Part shown: positions 9,461-19,262 of the stretch, one piece after another
How positions within the stretch are numbered: the first letter of the stretch is position 1
Layout: each line of letters begins with the position of its first letter
From: Chara braunii
Lineage: Eukaryota > Streptophyta > Charophyceae > Charales > Characeae
NCBI GenBank assembly: GCA_003427395.1
Contig: BFEA01000089.1
Location: forward strand, 1,449,879 to 1,479,062
Direction: 5' to 3'
DNA length: 29,184 bases
Made by a program: the position numbers and the translations under genes
The notes under the pieces: generated by a model
What the model was told of the DNA's origin: nothing
What the model saw: the letters and a program-made list of their open reading frames with translations, nothing else
Database searches by the model: none

Positions 9461-10020
9461 GTGATTTATCTCAATAACCCCTCATTGGGCTGGTGCTCGC
9501 AGGACCAAAAACAAGAAGGGACGGAGGTCACGCCTGAGAAGAAGAGTAGACCTACAACTCCTTCGAAAGGTAAAAGTAGACCTACAACTCCTGCCAAAGG
9601 TACACAAACCCCTGCTGCCAAAAAAGGGCGTCAGAAGTCTTCCAACAAGGGTCAGAGTGAGGCCAAGGCTCAGGCAAAGGAGACAAGGGTGAAAACCCCC
9701 AGGAAAGATCAAGCCAAGGGGTCTGAGAAAGGGGGTTCCAGTGTCAACGAGTCGCCACAACCAGAAATGGGAGATGGAGGCAATGGAGATCAGACTGCTG
9801 AGTTGGAGGTTAAGCAAGCTCCCTTTCAAGGGGTTACTGTTATGGGATCACCACCAGAAATGTATGGGGTGGCTCGGCTTCCCCTTTTCCGTTTGTGTGA
9901 AGGAGAGACTTCACTGAAAATGATGGCCTTCATCCGTCCAGGAAGAATGCCGTCAGGACCCTTTGAGCTTGACTGGCGCTGCAGACCGGGCCTCTATGCT
10001 GAAGTACGACCAAATTCCTT
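9461..10020 (+). CDS. Lys/Pro-rich open frame, possible exon of a host gene, unknown
   Basis: An open frame of about 185 codons precedes the CT array. It starts near 9461, or at a splice acceptor-like site (GGTGCTCGCAG, about 9493-9503). It holds a basic low-complexity segment with repeats of the form SRPTTPSKGK, SRPTTPAKGT and QTPAAKKGRQK, then many Lys/Ala/Gln/Ser, then a more ordinary segment (MYGVARLPLFRLCEG, MMAFIRPGRMPSGPFELDW, RPGLYAEVRPNSF). The Lys/Ala/Pro repeats resemble disordered, nucleic-acid-binding tails such as histone H1-type tails, but no domain supports a name. The frame runs into the CT array, which is unlikely to be translated; a weak donor (GAA|GTACGA) lies near 10000. 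It could also be retroelement gag-like sequence. Confidence 0.4.
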
Positions 10021-10030
10021 TAAACCGGTC

Positions 10031-10046
10031 CTCTCTCTCTCTCTCC

Positions 10047-10129
<83 letters not shown>

Positions 10130-10367
10130 NNNNNNNNNNNNNNNNNNNNNNNNNNNNNNNNNNNNNNNNNNNNNNNNNNNNNNNNNNNNNNNNNNNNNNN
10201 NNNNNNNNNNNNNNNNNNNNNNNNNNNNNNNNNNNNNNNNNNNNNNNNNNNNNNNNNNNNNNNNNNNNNNNNNNNNNNNNNNNNNNNNNNNNNNNNNNNN
10301 NNNNNNNNNNNNNNNNNNNNNNNNNNNNNNNNNNNNNNNNNNNNNNNNNNNNNNNNNNNNNNNNNNN

Positions 10368-10456
<89 letters not shown>
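10031..10456 (+). repeat. (CT)n array containing a 238-base assembly gap
   Basis: CT repeats flank N bases at 10130-10367; the left part has one CCGTCC interruption near 10045. The gap was presumably left because the assembler could not span the repeat, so its true length is unknown. Confidence 0.95.
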
Positions 10457-10458
<2 letters not shown>

Positions 10459-10472
10459 GCTGTGTGTTTCAG

Positions 10473-10552
10473 ACAGTGTGAGCTGTGGGTTCAAGATCTG
10501 CCTTCCAAAGAGGGGCTGGTCCCTTGACATCATTATCTCCGTCGGGATTTAA
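10473..10552 (+). CDS. Candidate last exon downstream of the CT array
   Basis: The CT array passes into CTGCTGTGTGTTTCAG (ending 10472), a textbook pyrimidine tract plus AG acceptor. The following frame reads SVSCGFKICLPKRGWSLDII and stops at TAA 10550-10552. If the upstream Lys/Pro-rich frame is an exon, the CT array would be the tail of its intron and this the C-terminal exon. This is inference from splice-site-like sequence; the exon is short and has no recognised domain. Confidence 0.25.
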
Positions 10553-11170
10553 ATTTTAAAGTTTAAACTCACTGCCTCTTTATTCACAGGTATATGTCTC
10601 TACCAGTCGGCCACAACAAAGGTGCAACTATCTGCTCAAGGTGATTCAGAATAGAAGGTTCTGTTTCTCTTCTTTTTTCCGAAGAAAAGGGCCCTTGTCG
10701 TTCTGGCTCCATTCTATTCTGGCAAGCCATCAGTTTGGTCCGTTTTCCACTGGCAAGTCGCAGATATTGCATGCAACATATGCATGCACCTTCCTTCCAT
10801 TCCAGTCGAAGGAACCGCTGATAGATCAATTGCTCCTCTTACATGGGGATTGAACTCCAGGGGACCCTTGTTTTGATTTTTCTTTTCTTATTTATTTATT
10901 TGTGATACTCCTTTCTATTCTGGGGGGACAAGTCTGTTGCTTTGGCAAGACAGAAAAGATACAATGCACTTGGACACTCCTCATTACGGCCAGGAGAACC
11001 TGAGACAGCATTGATTACTGCAAGATGGGAAACTGACACCCTCACTTTCAAGTCAAAACCACTCCTCTTGACACACTAGTCCTCGTTAAGAAAACATGCC
11101 CCCAAACAGTTCTCTCAACAGTCCCTCTCAGCCTTTCAGATGGCTGCATGACAAGAAGTTCAGAACTACC

Positions 11171-11271
11171 GTCTTCGCCCGAATAGAACGCCCGGTCATT
11201 ATCACCGCATCTGGACTGAAAGTCGGGCAAAATGCAGCTATAATGACCGGGCATTCTGTTCGGGGGAAGAC
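11171..11271. repeat. Hairpin: 32-nt arms, 37-nt loop
   Basis: The left arm 11171-11202 (GTCTTCGCCCGAATAGAACG then CCCGGTCATTAT) is the reverse complement of the right arm 11240-11271 with four mismatches. The loop is 11203-11239. The size is compatible with a plant microRNA-type precursor or a small fold-back transposon. Homology stops sharply at both arm ends. Confidence 0.75.
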
Positions 11272-11409
11272 ATAGGACTGTTGAACCTTAGCCTGTTAAG
11301 ACTGTTTTCCACTTGTTGGGCGTGCTGCTTGACTTTCTAATATTTCTCTGCTTACGCTGCAAAAGGTCAGAGAGAAGCCAATCAACATGACCTTAGACTG
11401 CTGTCTCTG

Positions 11410-11464
11410 ATTCCCGTTTCATTCCCGTTTCATTCCCGTTTCATTCCCGTTTCATTCCCATTTC
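11410..11464 (+). repeat. 11-bp minisatellite, five copies
   Basis: ATTCCCGTTTC is repeated five times without spacing; the last copy reads ATTCCCATTTC. Confidence 0.95.
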
Positions 11465-11880
11465 TGTGTGCCTTGGGAACTCTTTGTGCCAAGGATTTTG
11501 TCTTCATGTCCATCATCCTTTTATCTCCTTCCTTTTCTTCATCCTTTTTTTTTTTTTTTTTTAATAGCGCATGCAGAACTTTATGGTTCTGGCTCCTTTC
11601 CATTCTGGGGAGCGACAGTCCAGTTCCTATTCCGCCGGCAAGTCAAAAAGTTACATAAAGAAACTCACGCACGCTCCTCCCCATTATGGCTGGGAGGTCC
11701 GAGTAGGCGGCATTGATTGCTTCCCAAGGGAAGGATGTACCACCTCTCACCCCTGCCTAAGTTAGCCTGGAACCTATTTCCACAAATTCTCATGTGGCAT
11801 GGCACAACATCAGTCATCCTGGCGTAGCGGTCTCCTTGCTGCACTTTCACCACCGCTTCCCATGGATGGTGAATGATAGG

Positions 11881-11885
11881 ATCTG
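11881..11885. other. Target-site duplication (ATCTG), left copy
   Basis: ATCTG lies immediately outside the LTR edge at 11886. The same five bases follow the other LTR at 21388-21392. Five base pairs is the usual duplication length for Ty3/gypsy integrases. Confidence 0.9.
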
Positions 11886-12192
11886 TGTGGCGGACCCACC
11901 AGGTGTGGTGCTCCGCTGGACAGAGATGGAGGTGGAGGACGAAGGGGGAGCAAGATGGCACAGCGCAGCTCCCACGCTAGACTCTGACGCACGTACTCCA
12001 AGATGTGCGAATGTAGAATGATCTAAAAAACAGACAACAACTGGGGTATACCCCAGCGGACTGACTGGACTGGACTGGACTGGCTGGTACCGACAGAGGT
12101 ACCGGCCTGGACTAGACTACCCCGAATACAACACAGGCCTGTGAGAACAGGCCAAGGGGCTGGTCTCACAGGCCAACGAGAGGTCCGCTACA
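11886..12192 (-). repeat. 3' LTR of the minus-strand chromovirus
   Basis: On the minus strand it starts TGTAGCGGACC at 12192 and ends GGGTCCGCCACA at 11886, giving TG...CA ends and an imperfect terminal inverted repeat. It contains a short TGGAC repeat (about 12060-12082) and GGGGTATACCCC (about 12043-12054), both also present in the other LTR. Confidence 0.93.
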
Positions 12193-13304
12193 CAATCCTC
12201 GGCCTGTGATGGATCGCCTAGATACAAGCACGCTTCCACCAAGAAGCGGAACTCTACCAAAGAAAAGAGAAGCCCGAGTAGTCTAGGATGTGGAGCAAGC
12301 TCCATGCTGAGTCCATGTGGTGCAACCTAGGATAGAAAATGTCACAAAAACAGCAATGTCACAGCTAACAGCCTAAGTGAAAGCAGAAGCAACTAACTAG
12401 GATACATGTCCTAGGAAAGCAGAAAGTAATGACAACTAGATCCTAGAATGTTGGAGGCAGTAACCTCAGTTTGGAAACAACTGACTAGTGTATAAGTCCT
12501 AAGAATAGCAAAAGCAGAACAACTAAATCCTAGAAATGTCAGAGGCAGTAGCCTCAGTCTGAGAGCAACAAAGCAACAACAAGACAACCATATGTCACAG
12601 GAGGAGTGTGTCGCGAACCAAAGGGTGAGATGGTCTATGAGGGTGGCGAATGCAGCCTAGGGGGAATAACTCCTAAGGGCATCCACACAAAATGACAGGG
12701 AGACACATGTCATCAGGCTCAATGAGGGTAGGGAACTGGGAGCGAACAGAACCAATGACCCTAACAGATAGACCATCAGGGCGGGTGATGCTCGACTAAA
12801 GGTGTGACCGCTATGGACGGTCGACCATGCAAGGGAACAAGGGAGCCTGGTGTATTGGGCGCATCTAGATGAAGCATGCGAGGCTGCCTAACTAGGGCGT
12901 GAGGGTCGGCATGGGGTAGAAAAAGTGATGGGTAAGGGAATCATGCAAATGACTCCTAAGGTGGGGGAAGTCGGAGCTGGATCCGTAAGCTGGGAAGCCA
13001 AGGCAACACTACGGTCTCGATGCCTATGCGTATACCAAGGGAGAGCCCAACTCAGAGGAAACCGGCGAAGGGAGACCATCATGCGACACAACCAAGGTAC
13101 TGTACAGGGTAAGGTGGTAAGAGAGTGACAACGTCTGAAGTAGGCAGAGCTGATCGTGACGAAGTCCATGAAGTTGTCGATGACGTCCATGATGAGAAGT
13201 GGGGAATGTCGTCGAGGAAGAGCCGCAACGTCGACGAGCTGAAGTGGCAAAATTGGAGTGGATGGAGTACTGAGAAGTCAAAGACATGGGAAGATAAGTC
13301 AGAG
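12193..13304 (-). other. 3' untranslated region of the minus-strand chromovirus
   Basis: No coding frame is convincing between the pol terminus and the 3' LTR. It includes the 88-bp tandem repeat at 12391-12566. The sequence next to the LTR on the minus strand (GGCCGAGGATTG) is only a weak polypurine candidate. Confidence 0.6.
12391..12566 (+). repeat. 88-bp tandem duplication in the chromovirus 3' region
   Basis: 12391-12478 and 12479-12566 share, in order, AACT.ACTAG, GTCCTA.GAA, AGCA, CAACTA.ATCCTAGAA, GGCAGTA.CCTCAGT. The copies are diverged but equal in length. Confidence 0.8.
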
Positions 13305-14523
13305 TCAATCGTCGTATCGAGCAGGACGACGATGAGTGCGTTGTGGATGCTCAGAAGCATCCGACTGCTGCTGAAGGTCTGCCTCAGATGGAGCAGCGGT
13401 CTCCTCGGCCGAGGGAGAAGGAGGGTCATTGGGCTGAGAGGAGCAGTCAACCCAGCACGACGAGCACGGTCATAGGCATGCACCAACATGCGAGCGTGTT
13501 GCAAGTGCTCGAGGGGCTCCTAAGTAGCCTCCTCATCAGGGTAACCCTTCCAACGTACGAGATACTCGACATGAGGAGGGTTGTCGTCGGTGAGCCGACG
13601 ACCAATGATGTCTGAAACGAGGAACTCCTCGTGGTCGTCCACCATGATGGGTGGAGAGCGCTCGTATGGTCGTCCGGCGAAACGCTCAGACGGCCTGCGG
13701 TAGGGACACAGTAACGAGACGTGGTAGACATCGTGCACATGAGCCTGGCGTAGGTAGTCAGACAGCTTTACACGGAAGTTGACCGGGCTAGAAGCCGTAT
13801 CAGAACCGACGGCCTGGAGAATGCGGCATGGGCCAAAGAAGCGACACCGAAACTTGCGAAGCGTGTCCACTTCGAGTTGTAAGTGGCGGGCGTCGATAAG
13901 CACATCATCACCGACTTTGACTGGATGATCCATCCTCGATCGGTTCGAACGTGCTGCCATGCGAGTCTCGGAAGTGGCTATGTGCTCATGTGAGGTCTTC
14001 ATGATCGACATCATGTATGCAACCCAATCATCCAGCGCGGGACAACTCGTGTTGGGGTGCATCTGTGACGGTCGAAGGAAGTCCGCGGGAACATGAGGGT
14101 GATAGCCGAGGTCGCAATAGTAAGGTGACATCCCTGTGGCTAGCGAGACGGCGTGGTTGTAGGCTATCTCCGCGTGGGCAAGATGGAGATCCCATTGCTG
14201 GTCGTCACGAACAATCTTTCTAGGAATACCTCCGAGAGTCTTGTTCGTGACCTCGGTCTGACCATCAGTCTGGGGATGGTAAGACAAGGAGAAGCGGAGC
14301 TGGGTGCCGTAAACCTCGTGGAGCCATCGCCAGAATCGGCTGGTAAAGCGCGGGTCACGGTCAGACATGATGCTCAGAGGTAAGCCGTGGTTACGCACGA
14401 CTCGGTCAAACACAATGTCGACGACCTCACGTGCACTGATGGCATAGCTGCACGGAACAAAGCGTGCGCACTTCGTGAAGCGGTCGACGACAACCAGAAT
14501 AGCATCATGACCGCGGCGACTTA
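13305..14523 (-). pseudogene. Integrase core + chromodomain (pol C-terminus) of chromovirus
   Basis: The integrase would insert element cDNA, and the chromodomain would direct it to marked chromatin. From about 14523 the frame reads SRRGHDAILVVVDRFTKC, then IMSDRDPRFTS (second catalytic Asp), YHPQTDGQTEVTNKTL (catalytic Glu), a GPF-like FFGPCRIL and HVHDVYHVSLL. The chromodomain follows: FLVSDIIGRR ... EYLVRWKGYPDEEAT, stop at 13520-13522, then EPLEHL. The stop sits where chromodomains have Trp. A further frame change near 13440 leads to an acidic/basic tail (SAEETAAPSEADLQ, RTHRRPARYDD) ending at TGA 13305-13307. The zinc-binding Cys pair and first catalytic Asp are missing: an internal deletion joins KDFVKD to SRRGHDA near 14520. 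Confidence 0.93.
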
Positions 14524-16940
14524 GTCCTTCACAAAGTCCTTGCGCTTCGGCCAGACGTACAGGCGGCTCACACGAGCCAACGCCTTGTGGAAGCCCATAT
14601 ATGACCGGCGGATGTCTGGTCATGAAACTCTGCTACTGCCCGGACACGTAGCTGTGCAGTGGAGGGAACACAAATACGGGGCTCTCTAGTGTCCTGTGAA
14701 CCGTGCCAGTACACAAGACCGTTGTCCCCGAGAGAGTAGTTCAGGACGGTCTTGCCACTCTGAAGGGTCGCATGGATGTCGCGATAGTCGGGGCAGTGGT
14801 GGTACTGAGTGCGAAATGCGTCGATCACCGAGTGGTGGACGGTGGTGACCGAGATGGCAGCGAGTTGGATCTGCTCCTGATCATGGTCAGGGCGTCGGGA
14901 TAAGGCATCTGCGGCTCGATTAGTCTCACCCTTGATGTGCTCAGTGGTGAAACTAAACTCGGATAGGTCGCACCACCAGTGAGCCTGTCGAGGAGTGAGT
15001 TTCGGCTTTGTCAGAAAAGCCGAGACAACAAAGTTGTTCGTGCGCACCGTGGATGGTGCCCCGTGGAGGTAGTGACGCGAGTGCCGAGCAGCATAAACTA
15101 CTGCGAGAACCTCACGTTCATCAGCGGTGTAGTTTATCTCGGCGGGCAAGAGCTGAAGGGAGTAGAAGGCTATCGGGCAATAACCTGAGCGAGACTCGAC
15201 AGTGCCGTCCTCAGCGATGGTAGGAGAATAGTCAATAGAAGGTTCGTCGGTAGCTGGACGAGTAGGCGCCAGGCGCGAAGCAGTGGTAGGGGTAGGGGGT
15301 GGGAAGCGAGGGATGCGAGGATGAAAGGAATCAGGAGAGGAGGGGAAAATCTGAGAAAGCACTGCTCCTATAGCAAAGTCTGACGCATCGGTGGTAAGGA
15401 TAAAAGGGCGATCAAAATCGGGTAGGTGAAGAACCGGTGCACATGTCACCGCCTTCTTGAGGGCGCGGAAGGCGTCCTCGTGGAGGGGTGTCCAAGCCCA
15501 TGGCGGGTTCTTCCGGAGGAGGGNGGAGGNAAGGACGTAGGAATACCTAGCGTATCCCTGGATGAAATTACTATAGTAGCTAGTGAGTCCTAGGAAGCTG
15601 CGAAGCTGCTTAGCGGATGTGGGGACGGGCCACTCCGCAATACCAGTGATCTTCGCGTCGTCCATGTGGAGACCCTGGTCAGACACGTAGTGTCCTAAGA
15701 AATCCACTTTGTGTTGGGCAAAGCGGCACAGCTTGGCGTAGAAGCCATGTCTGTGCAAGCGGTCAAGGACGCCGCGGAGGTGTCTGAGATGCTCCTCAAG
15801 GGTACGACTGTAGATCAGGATATCGTCGAGGTAGACGAGAACATACTGCTCCAGGATGTCCCTGAAGATGTCGTTCATCGCCCTCTGGAAGGTAGCGGGT
15901 GCGTTGGTGAGGCCGAATGGCATCACCGTAAACTCGTAGTGGCCGAAGCGCGATCGGAACGCTGTCTTCGGCTGGTCCGCGACGCGGATTTGATGGTAAT
16001 CGCTACGAAGATCAATCTTCGTAAAGAAGCGGTTGCCTGCTAGGCAGTCGAACAACTCGTCGGAATGAGGCATGGGGTAGTTGTTCTTAACCGTGTAGCG
16101 GTTGAAACCGCCATAGTCAATGCAGAGACGAAGAGTTCCATCCACTTTGTGAGCAAAGAGGACAGGGCCACCCCACGAGGAGTTGTTGGGTTTAATGAAG
16201 CCCAGTCTCAGGAGCTCCTCAAGCTAACGCTCGAGTTCGGTAGCCTCATGGATTGAGAGTCTATAGGGTGCCTGGATGGAATGCTCGACATCGCGCATCG
16301 GTGGGATGCCGGCGTACAAGAACGACGATGGGAAAACATCGTGGTACTCTTGAATGAGGTCACGAACTGCGGGCTCCAGGTCGGCCGTATAGCGTGCGAG
16401 TTCGTCAACGTCAGCATCAGCTCGTGACGGCGGGGTGGACTCGACGGACGACAGAGGGAGGGAAGCAGAGATGGGAGCCATGGAGATAAGAGGATCAGGC
16501 TCCAGAGAGATGAGCTCGGCGTCGGGACAGGGTGGATCATAGTGCAAGAGATCCGTAACGGTCAGCGTAAAGAAGGTGACGTCGTCCTGTCGGATGAAGT
16601 GAGCGAACTGCCGAGGCGAGGTGACGGTGATAGTAGGAGATGGTGTGGGCACGGAAGGCTCCGGGGGAGGAGGGTCAGGGCGTGGTGTCGCGGTGGTACC
16701 TATGAAAGGTACGCGATACTTCTATCCACACTTCGTTTTAAGAACGAGAGTGTTGGTCGCCCAATCGGCCTCGGTGCTGCGGAACCGACGAGACCACGGA
16801 ATACCGAGAATGAAGTCGTACCCCGTCTCCATCACATCGAAATGTGCAGAGCAGCGGTGGCGACAAGACGCCGGGGGACGATGAGTCGGCTCGAGAGTGA
16901 GGAAGAAAGGGAGGTCGGTGACCGTCTGATCGAAGAAGCG
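14518..16940 (-). pseudogene. Reverse transcriptase-RNase H and integrase N-terminus of chromovirus
   Basis: One minus-strand frame carries post-protease sequence, RT and RNase H. RT landmarks: [15 protein letters not shown], motif [29 protein letters not shown], catalytic YLDD near 15820-15833, [12 protein letters not shown]. RNase H shows TDASDFAIGAVLSQ, DEREVLAVVYAARHSRHYL and NRAADALSRRPD. A Pro/Ser/Thr-rich insert of about 60 residues separates VLSQ from CPIAFYS. At the third RNase H carboxylate the sequence is VRTNN, where RTDH/RTDN is usual. Integrase HHCC begins (FHDQTSAGH). TAG stops lie at 16722-16724 and 16224-16226 (the latter after ELER, where Gln is usual), and the frame is lost at about 14520. 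Two ambiguous bases fall near 15524 and 15530. Confidence 0.95.
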
Positions 16941-17462
16941 CTAGGTCTTGTCATCCCCTTGGGTGACAGAGATGGGAGTCAGAGACCCTGTTGTGGGTAA
17001 GCGGGCTTCTTTCACCACACGTGGGTGAATGAAGTCACCCTGAGAACCGGAATCCCACAGCGTTGAGTACACCCTCGTGGAGGTCCCCAGTCGTATTGGA
17101 ATGATCAGGAGGGTGTGATCAGGGTCAGAGACGATGGTGAGAAGGCGACGCAGTGCAGTGACATGGAGGGTGAGTCGCTCCTGACGAGCCTGGAGCATGC
17201 TCAAGTCCAGAAGAGAGGACACAACGTCCTCGCGAGTTGCAAGCTGCTCGCTGCAACGGGCTGAGCGAATGGCTCGACGCGTCGATAGTCGCGGAGGGGC
17301 AGGAGGGGAGACGGTGGTTTGCGGAAGCACAAACAGTAATGCGACAGAGGGCTGAGTACACTTTGTCGGGTCGATACCTCAGCTCCAGTAGCGAGAGGGG
17401 CGAACCACGACGGAGATGTCGGGAAGCCAACTACTGAGGAGGGCGCAGGTGTACACTGCACC
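16941..17462 (-). pseudogene. Retropepsin-like aspartic protease of chromovirus
   Basis: This is the start of the pol frame. The open part from 17330 contains VVSSLLDLSMLQARQERLTL, a helical segment, then TLWDSGSQGDFIHPRVVKE, the Asp-Ser-Gly active site of a retroviral-type protease (Asp codon at 17052-17054) with the expected G.FI that follows. The frame ends at a TAG at 16941-16943, after which the same frame continues with FFDQTVTDLPFFL and YDFILGIPWSRRF, matching the protease C-terminal GMPWL-like segment. Its frame differs from that of upstream gag, so a shift at the gag/pol boundary is implied; whether it is programmed or decay cannot be told here. Confidence 0.82.
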
Positions 17463-17466
17463 GTGG

Positions 17467-19018
17467 CTAGGAGGCGCCGTGGGGATGCGAGGCGCGGGGG
17501 GGGGGGGACTGAGCACGACGCTGGCGGGAAAGGTCAACGTGGTGGCGGTCGAGGGCGGCGGTGTAAGGGCACCGCAAGGAGGTACGACCGTCCTGGCAGC
17601 ATCGCAAACACCCACACCAGCCCAAAATGGTCGTGCGCTCCTCGGTGGAAAACACACCGCGAGGAGGGACAAAGCCCTGAGGGAGGTCCTATTGAGGGAT
17701 CTCAGGGGGCAATGCGCCAACATGACCAGGGCGGCTGCGTGCCCGAGAGAGGGTGGAGAGGGAGAGCTGGAGGCGCTCGTTTATAGGGAGGGTAGAGTCC
17801 TCCAGGTCGTAGTGGACGGCCTCGCAGAGGTCAAGGTCATCGCTATGGTCACCCTCAGGCGACAAAGGGGCAACAACATCCTGCTAACCATACTCGAGTG
17901 CGCCACGCAGGCGCGTGGAGAGGTGAGCCACCCACGTGTCCGGTGGAGCGCCCATGAGCTGGGGCATGCGGGTAGCAGACTGCAGCCATCGAGACACGCG
18001 TATACCTGTACCGTCGTACAAGGCAATGTCCGTCAAGCGGACGAGCGGCGCGCCACCGTTTTGGCGGCGAGGGGATCGAGGAGCAGAGGTCTGTGCTACG
18101 GTTGAGTAAGTCGGCACAGGTCCTGGAGAAAGGGGCGCAGCTGACTGTACGCCCGGGCCGCATGGGGGAGCGGTGGGGGCAACAGCAGCAGGCTGCGAGG
18201 GAGTTGCGGTAGAAGAGATCGCAGCAACCGAGGGAATAGGAAGAAGGTAGGATGGGGGTGGATAGGGTGTAGGGCGAGGGAAGCGAGCCTGCATGGAAGG
18301 AAGAGTAGAGGAAGAAGGGGGTGCACCCGAAGGCGCGGCCACCTGTGAGGGTAGGGGTGGTTGAAGGCGTAAAAGGACGAGGTCGGCCCGGATCTGGGCA
18401 AGGTGTTCCTCGAGACGACGGACATAGATCGAGCGAGAAGTAGGAGAGGAGGAGTGGGGGAAGTAGACACACGAGCGGCGCGGGGCATCCCATAGGGGGG
18501 AGAGCCAGATGGCACGGCGGTCGTGCGAAGGGGAGGGAGAAGCGGGGCACCCGGAAAAGCTGAGACCACGGCAGCGGGTTGTGGTCCCGTGGCCGTAGTG
18601 ACCGGAATCTGGGTGGGTGCGGCCGTAGAGTGAGGGAGGGTCTGGCCCGTGGCGACCGTCGCGCTAGGAGCGTGGACGGTCATCAGAATGGTCGGGTCAG
18701 GGGCGGGGGATGAGGAAGCTTCGTCGTGGCCACCATGTCGGAGGACGGGGAACCCAGACTGGGAGCCAAGGGAAGAGAGAGAGTTGGGAGAGGAAGGACG
18801 GGAGCATCCTGGAGTTGCCACATGCCAGCGGCAAGAGTCGCCACCTGCGCCTGTAGAGGCGCAAGGGTCGCCAGTTGCGCGTGGATGGGCGCGAGGAGGG
18901 AGGTGAGGAGGGTGTGCGGATCCCCCTGGGGCTGATAACCCTGGTCCGCCGGCACAGGTATGGAGCCCAGTGTCGAGGTCGTCGCCGCGTCCGCGGCTTG
19001 TGACACGCCGTCGGCCAT
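17467..19018 (-). pseudogene. Gag of chromovirus with a mutated zinc knuckle
   Basis: Gag forms the RNA-packaging particle. A start at 19018 gives MADGVSQAADAATT and a helical stretch (LLAPIHAQLATLAPLQAQVA). Frame changes between about 18680 and 18440 lead to RRLEEHLAQIRADLVLLRLQ (probable coiled coil), a Pro/Ser-rich linker, then a retrotransposon gag core (DIALYDGTGIRVSRWLQSAT ... WVAHLSTRLRGALEYG). Stops lie at 17884-17886 and 17689-17691 in otherwise continuous sequence (DLDLCEAVHYDLEDST, LPINERLQLSLSTLSRA). Near 17570-17613 is CLRCCQDGRTSLRC, a C-x2-C-x4-H-x4-C knuckle with Arg in place of His. The frame stops at 17467. The start is chosen by position and composition. Confidence 0.82.
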
Positions 19019-19194
19019 GGGAAGGTGACGGGTCGGACAAGAGGGGGCCAGAGGAGGTCCACGTGAGCGGAGGGCGTAGGGGGGGGGGCGCGGTAGAAAG
19101 CGACGGGCGGCGCTAGTGAGTCGAGCACGGGCGCCCGCAAAGGGGGAAGGGTGGTTCGGGTCCAGGGTGCCCGAATGGAAAGGAGGAGTGGGGG

Positions 19195-19262
19195 GGTTAG
19201 GAAAACCCTAAACCCTAGAAAAACCCTAAGAAAACCCTAACCGGGGTTTGAGTGGTTAGGGT
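19195..19262 (+). repeat. CCCTAAA-type telomere-like motifs in the chromovirus leader
   Basis: AAAACCCTAAACCCTAG, AAAACCCTAAG and AAAACCCTAACC lie close together, followed by GGTTAGGGTAGGG. These resemble the plant telomere unit and the telo-box. On the element's own strand they lie just upstream of gag. They may be untranslated-leader sequence by chance or a captured interstitial repeat. Confidence 0.6.

Larger units (their letters stand above)
10690..11720 (+). repeat. Three diverged copies of a TTCTATTCTGG...GGCAAG unit
   Basis: Related segments start near 10690 (CTGGCTCCATTCTATTCTGG ... CCACTGGCAAGTCGCAGA), 10903 (CTCCTTTCTATTCTGGGG ... TTTGGCAAGACAGAAAAG) and 11588 (CTGGCTCCTTTCCATTCTGG ... 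CGCCGGCAAGTCAAAAAG). The second and third also share CTCCTC..ATTA(C)GGC, GGAG and GCATTGATT further on. This looks like one old repeat family present three times. Confidence 0.5.

Noticed and set aside
9963-10533. Long Ser-Leu or Arg-Glu repeat proteins on both strands
   Set aside because: They are translations of the CT/GA array and of N bases.
11410-11464. Possible CRISPR-like array (regular repeats)
   Set aside because: The 11-bp units are contiguous without spacers; it is a simple minisatellite in eukaryotic DNA.
17416-18105. 229-codon plus-strand frame
   Set aside because: It is antisense to gag, which has recognisable domains on the minus strand; its openness comes from GC-rich composition.
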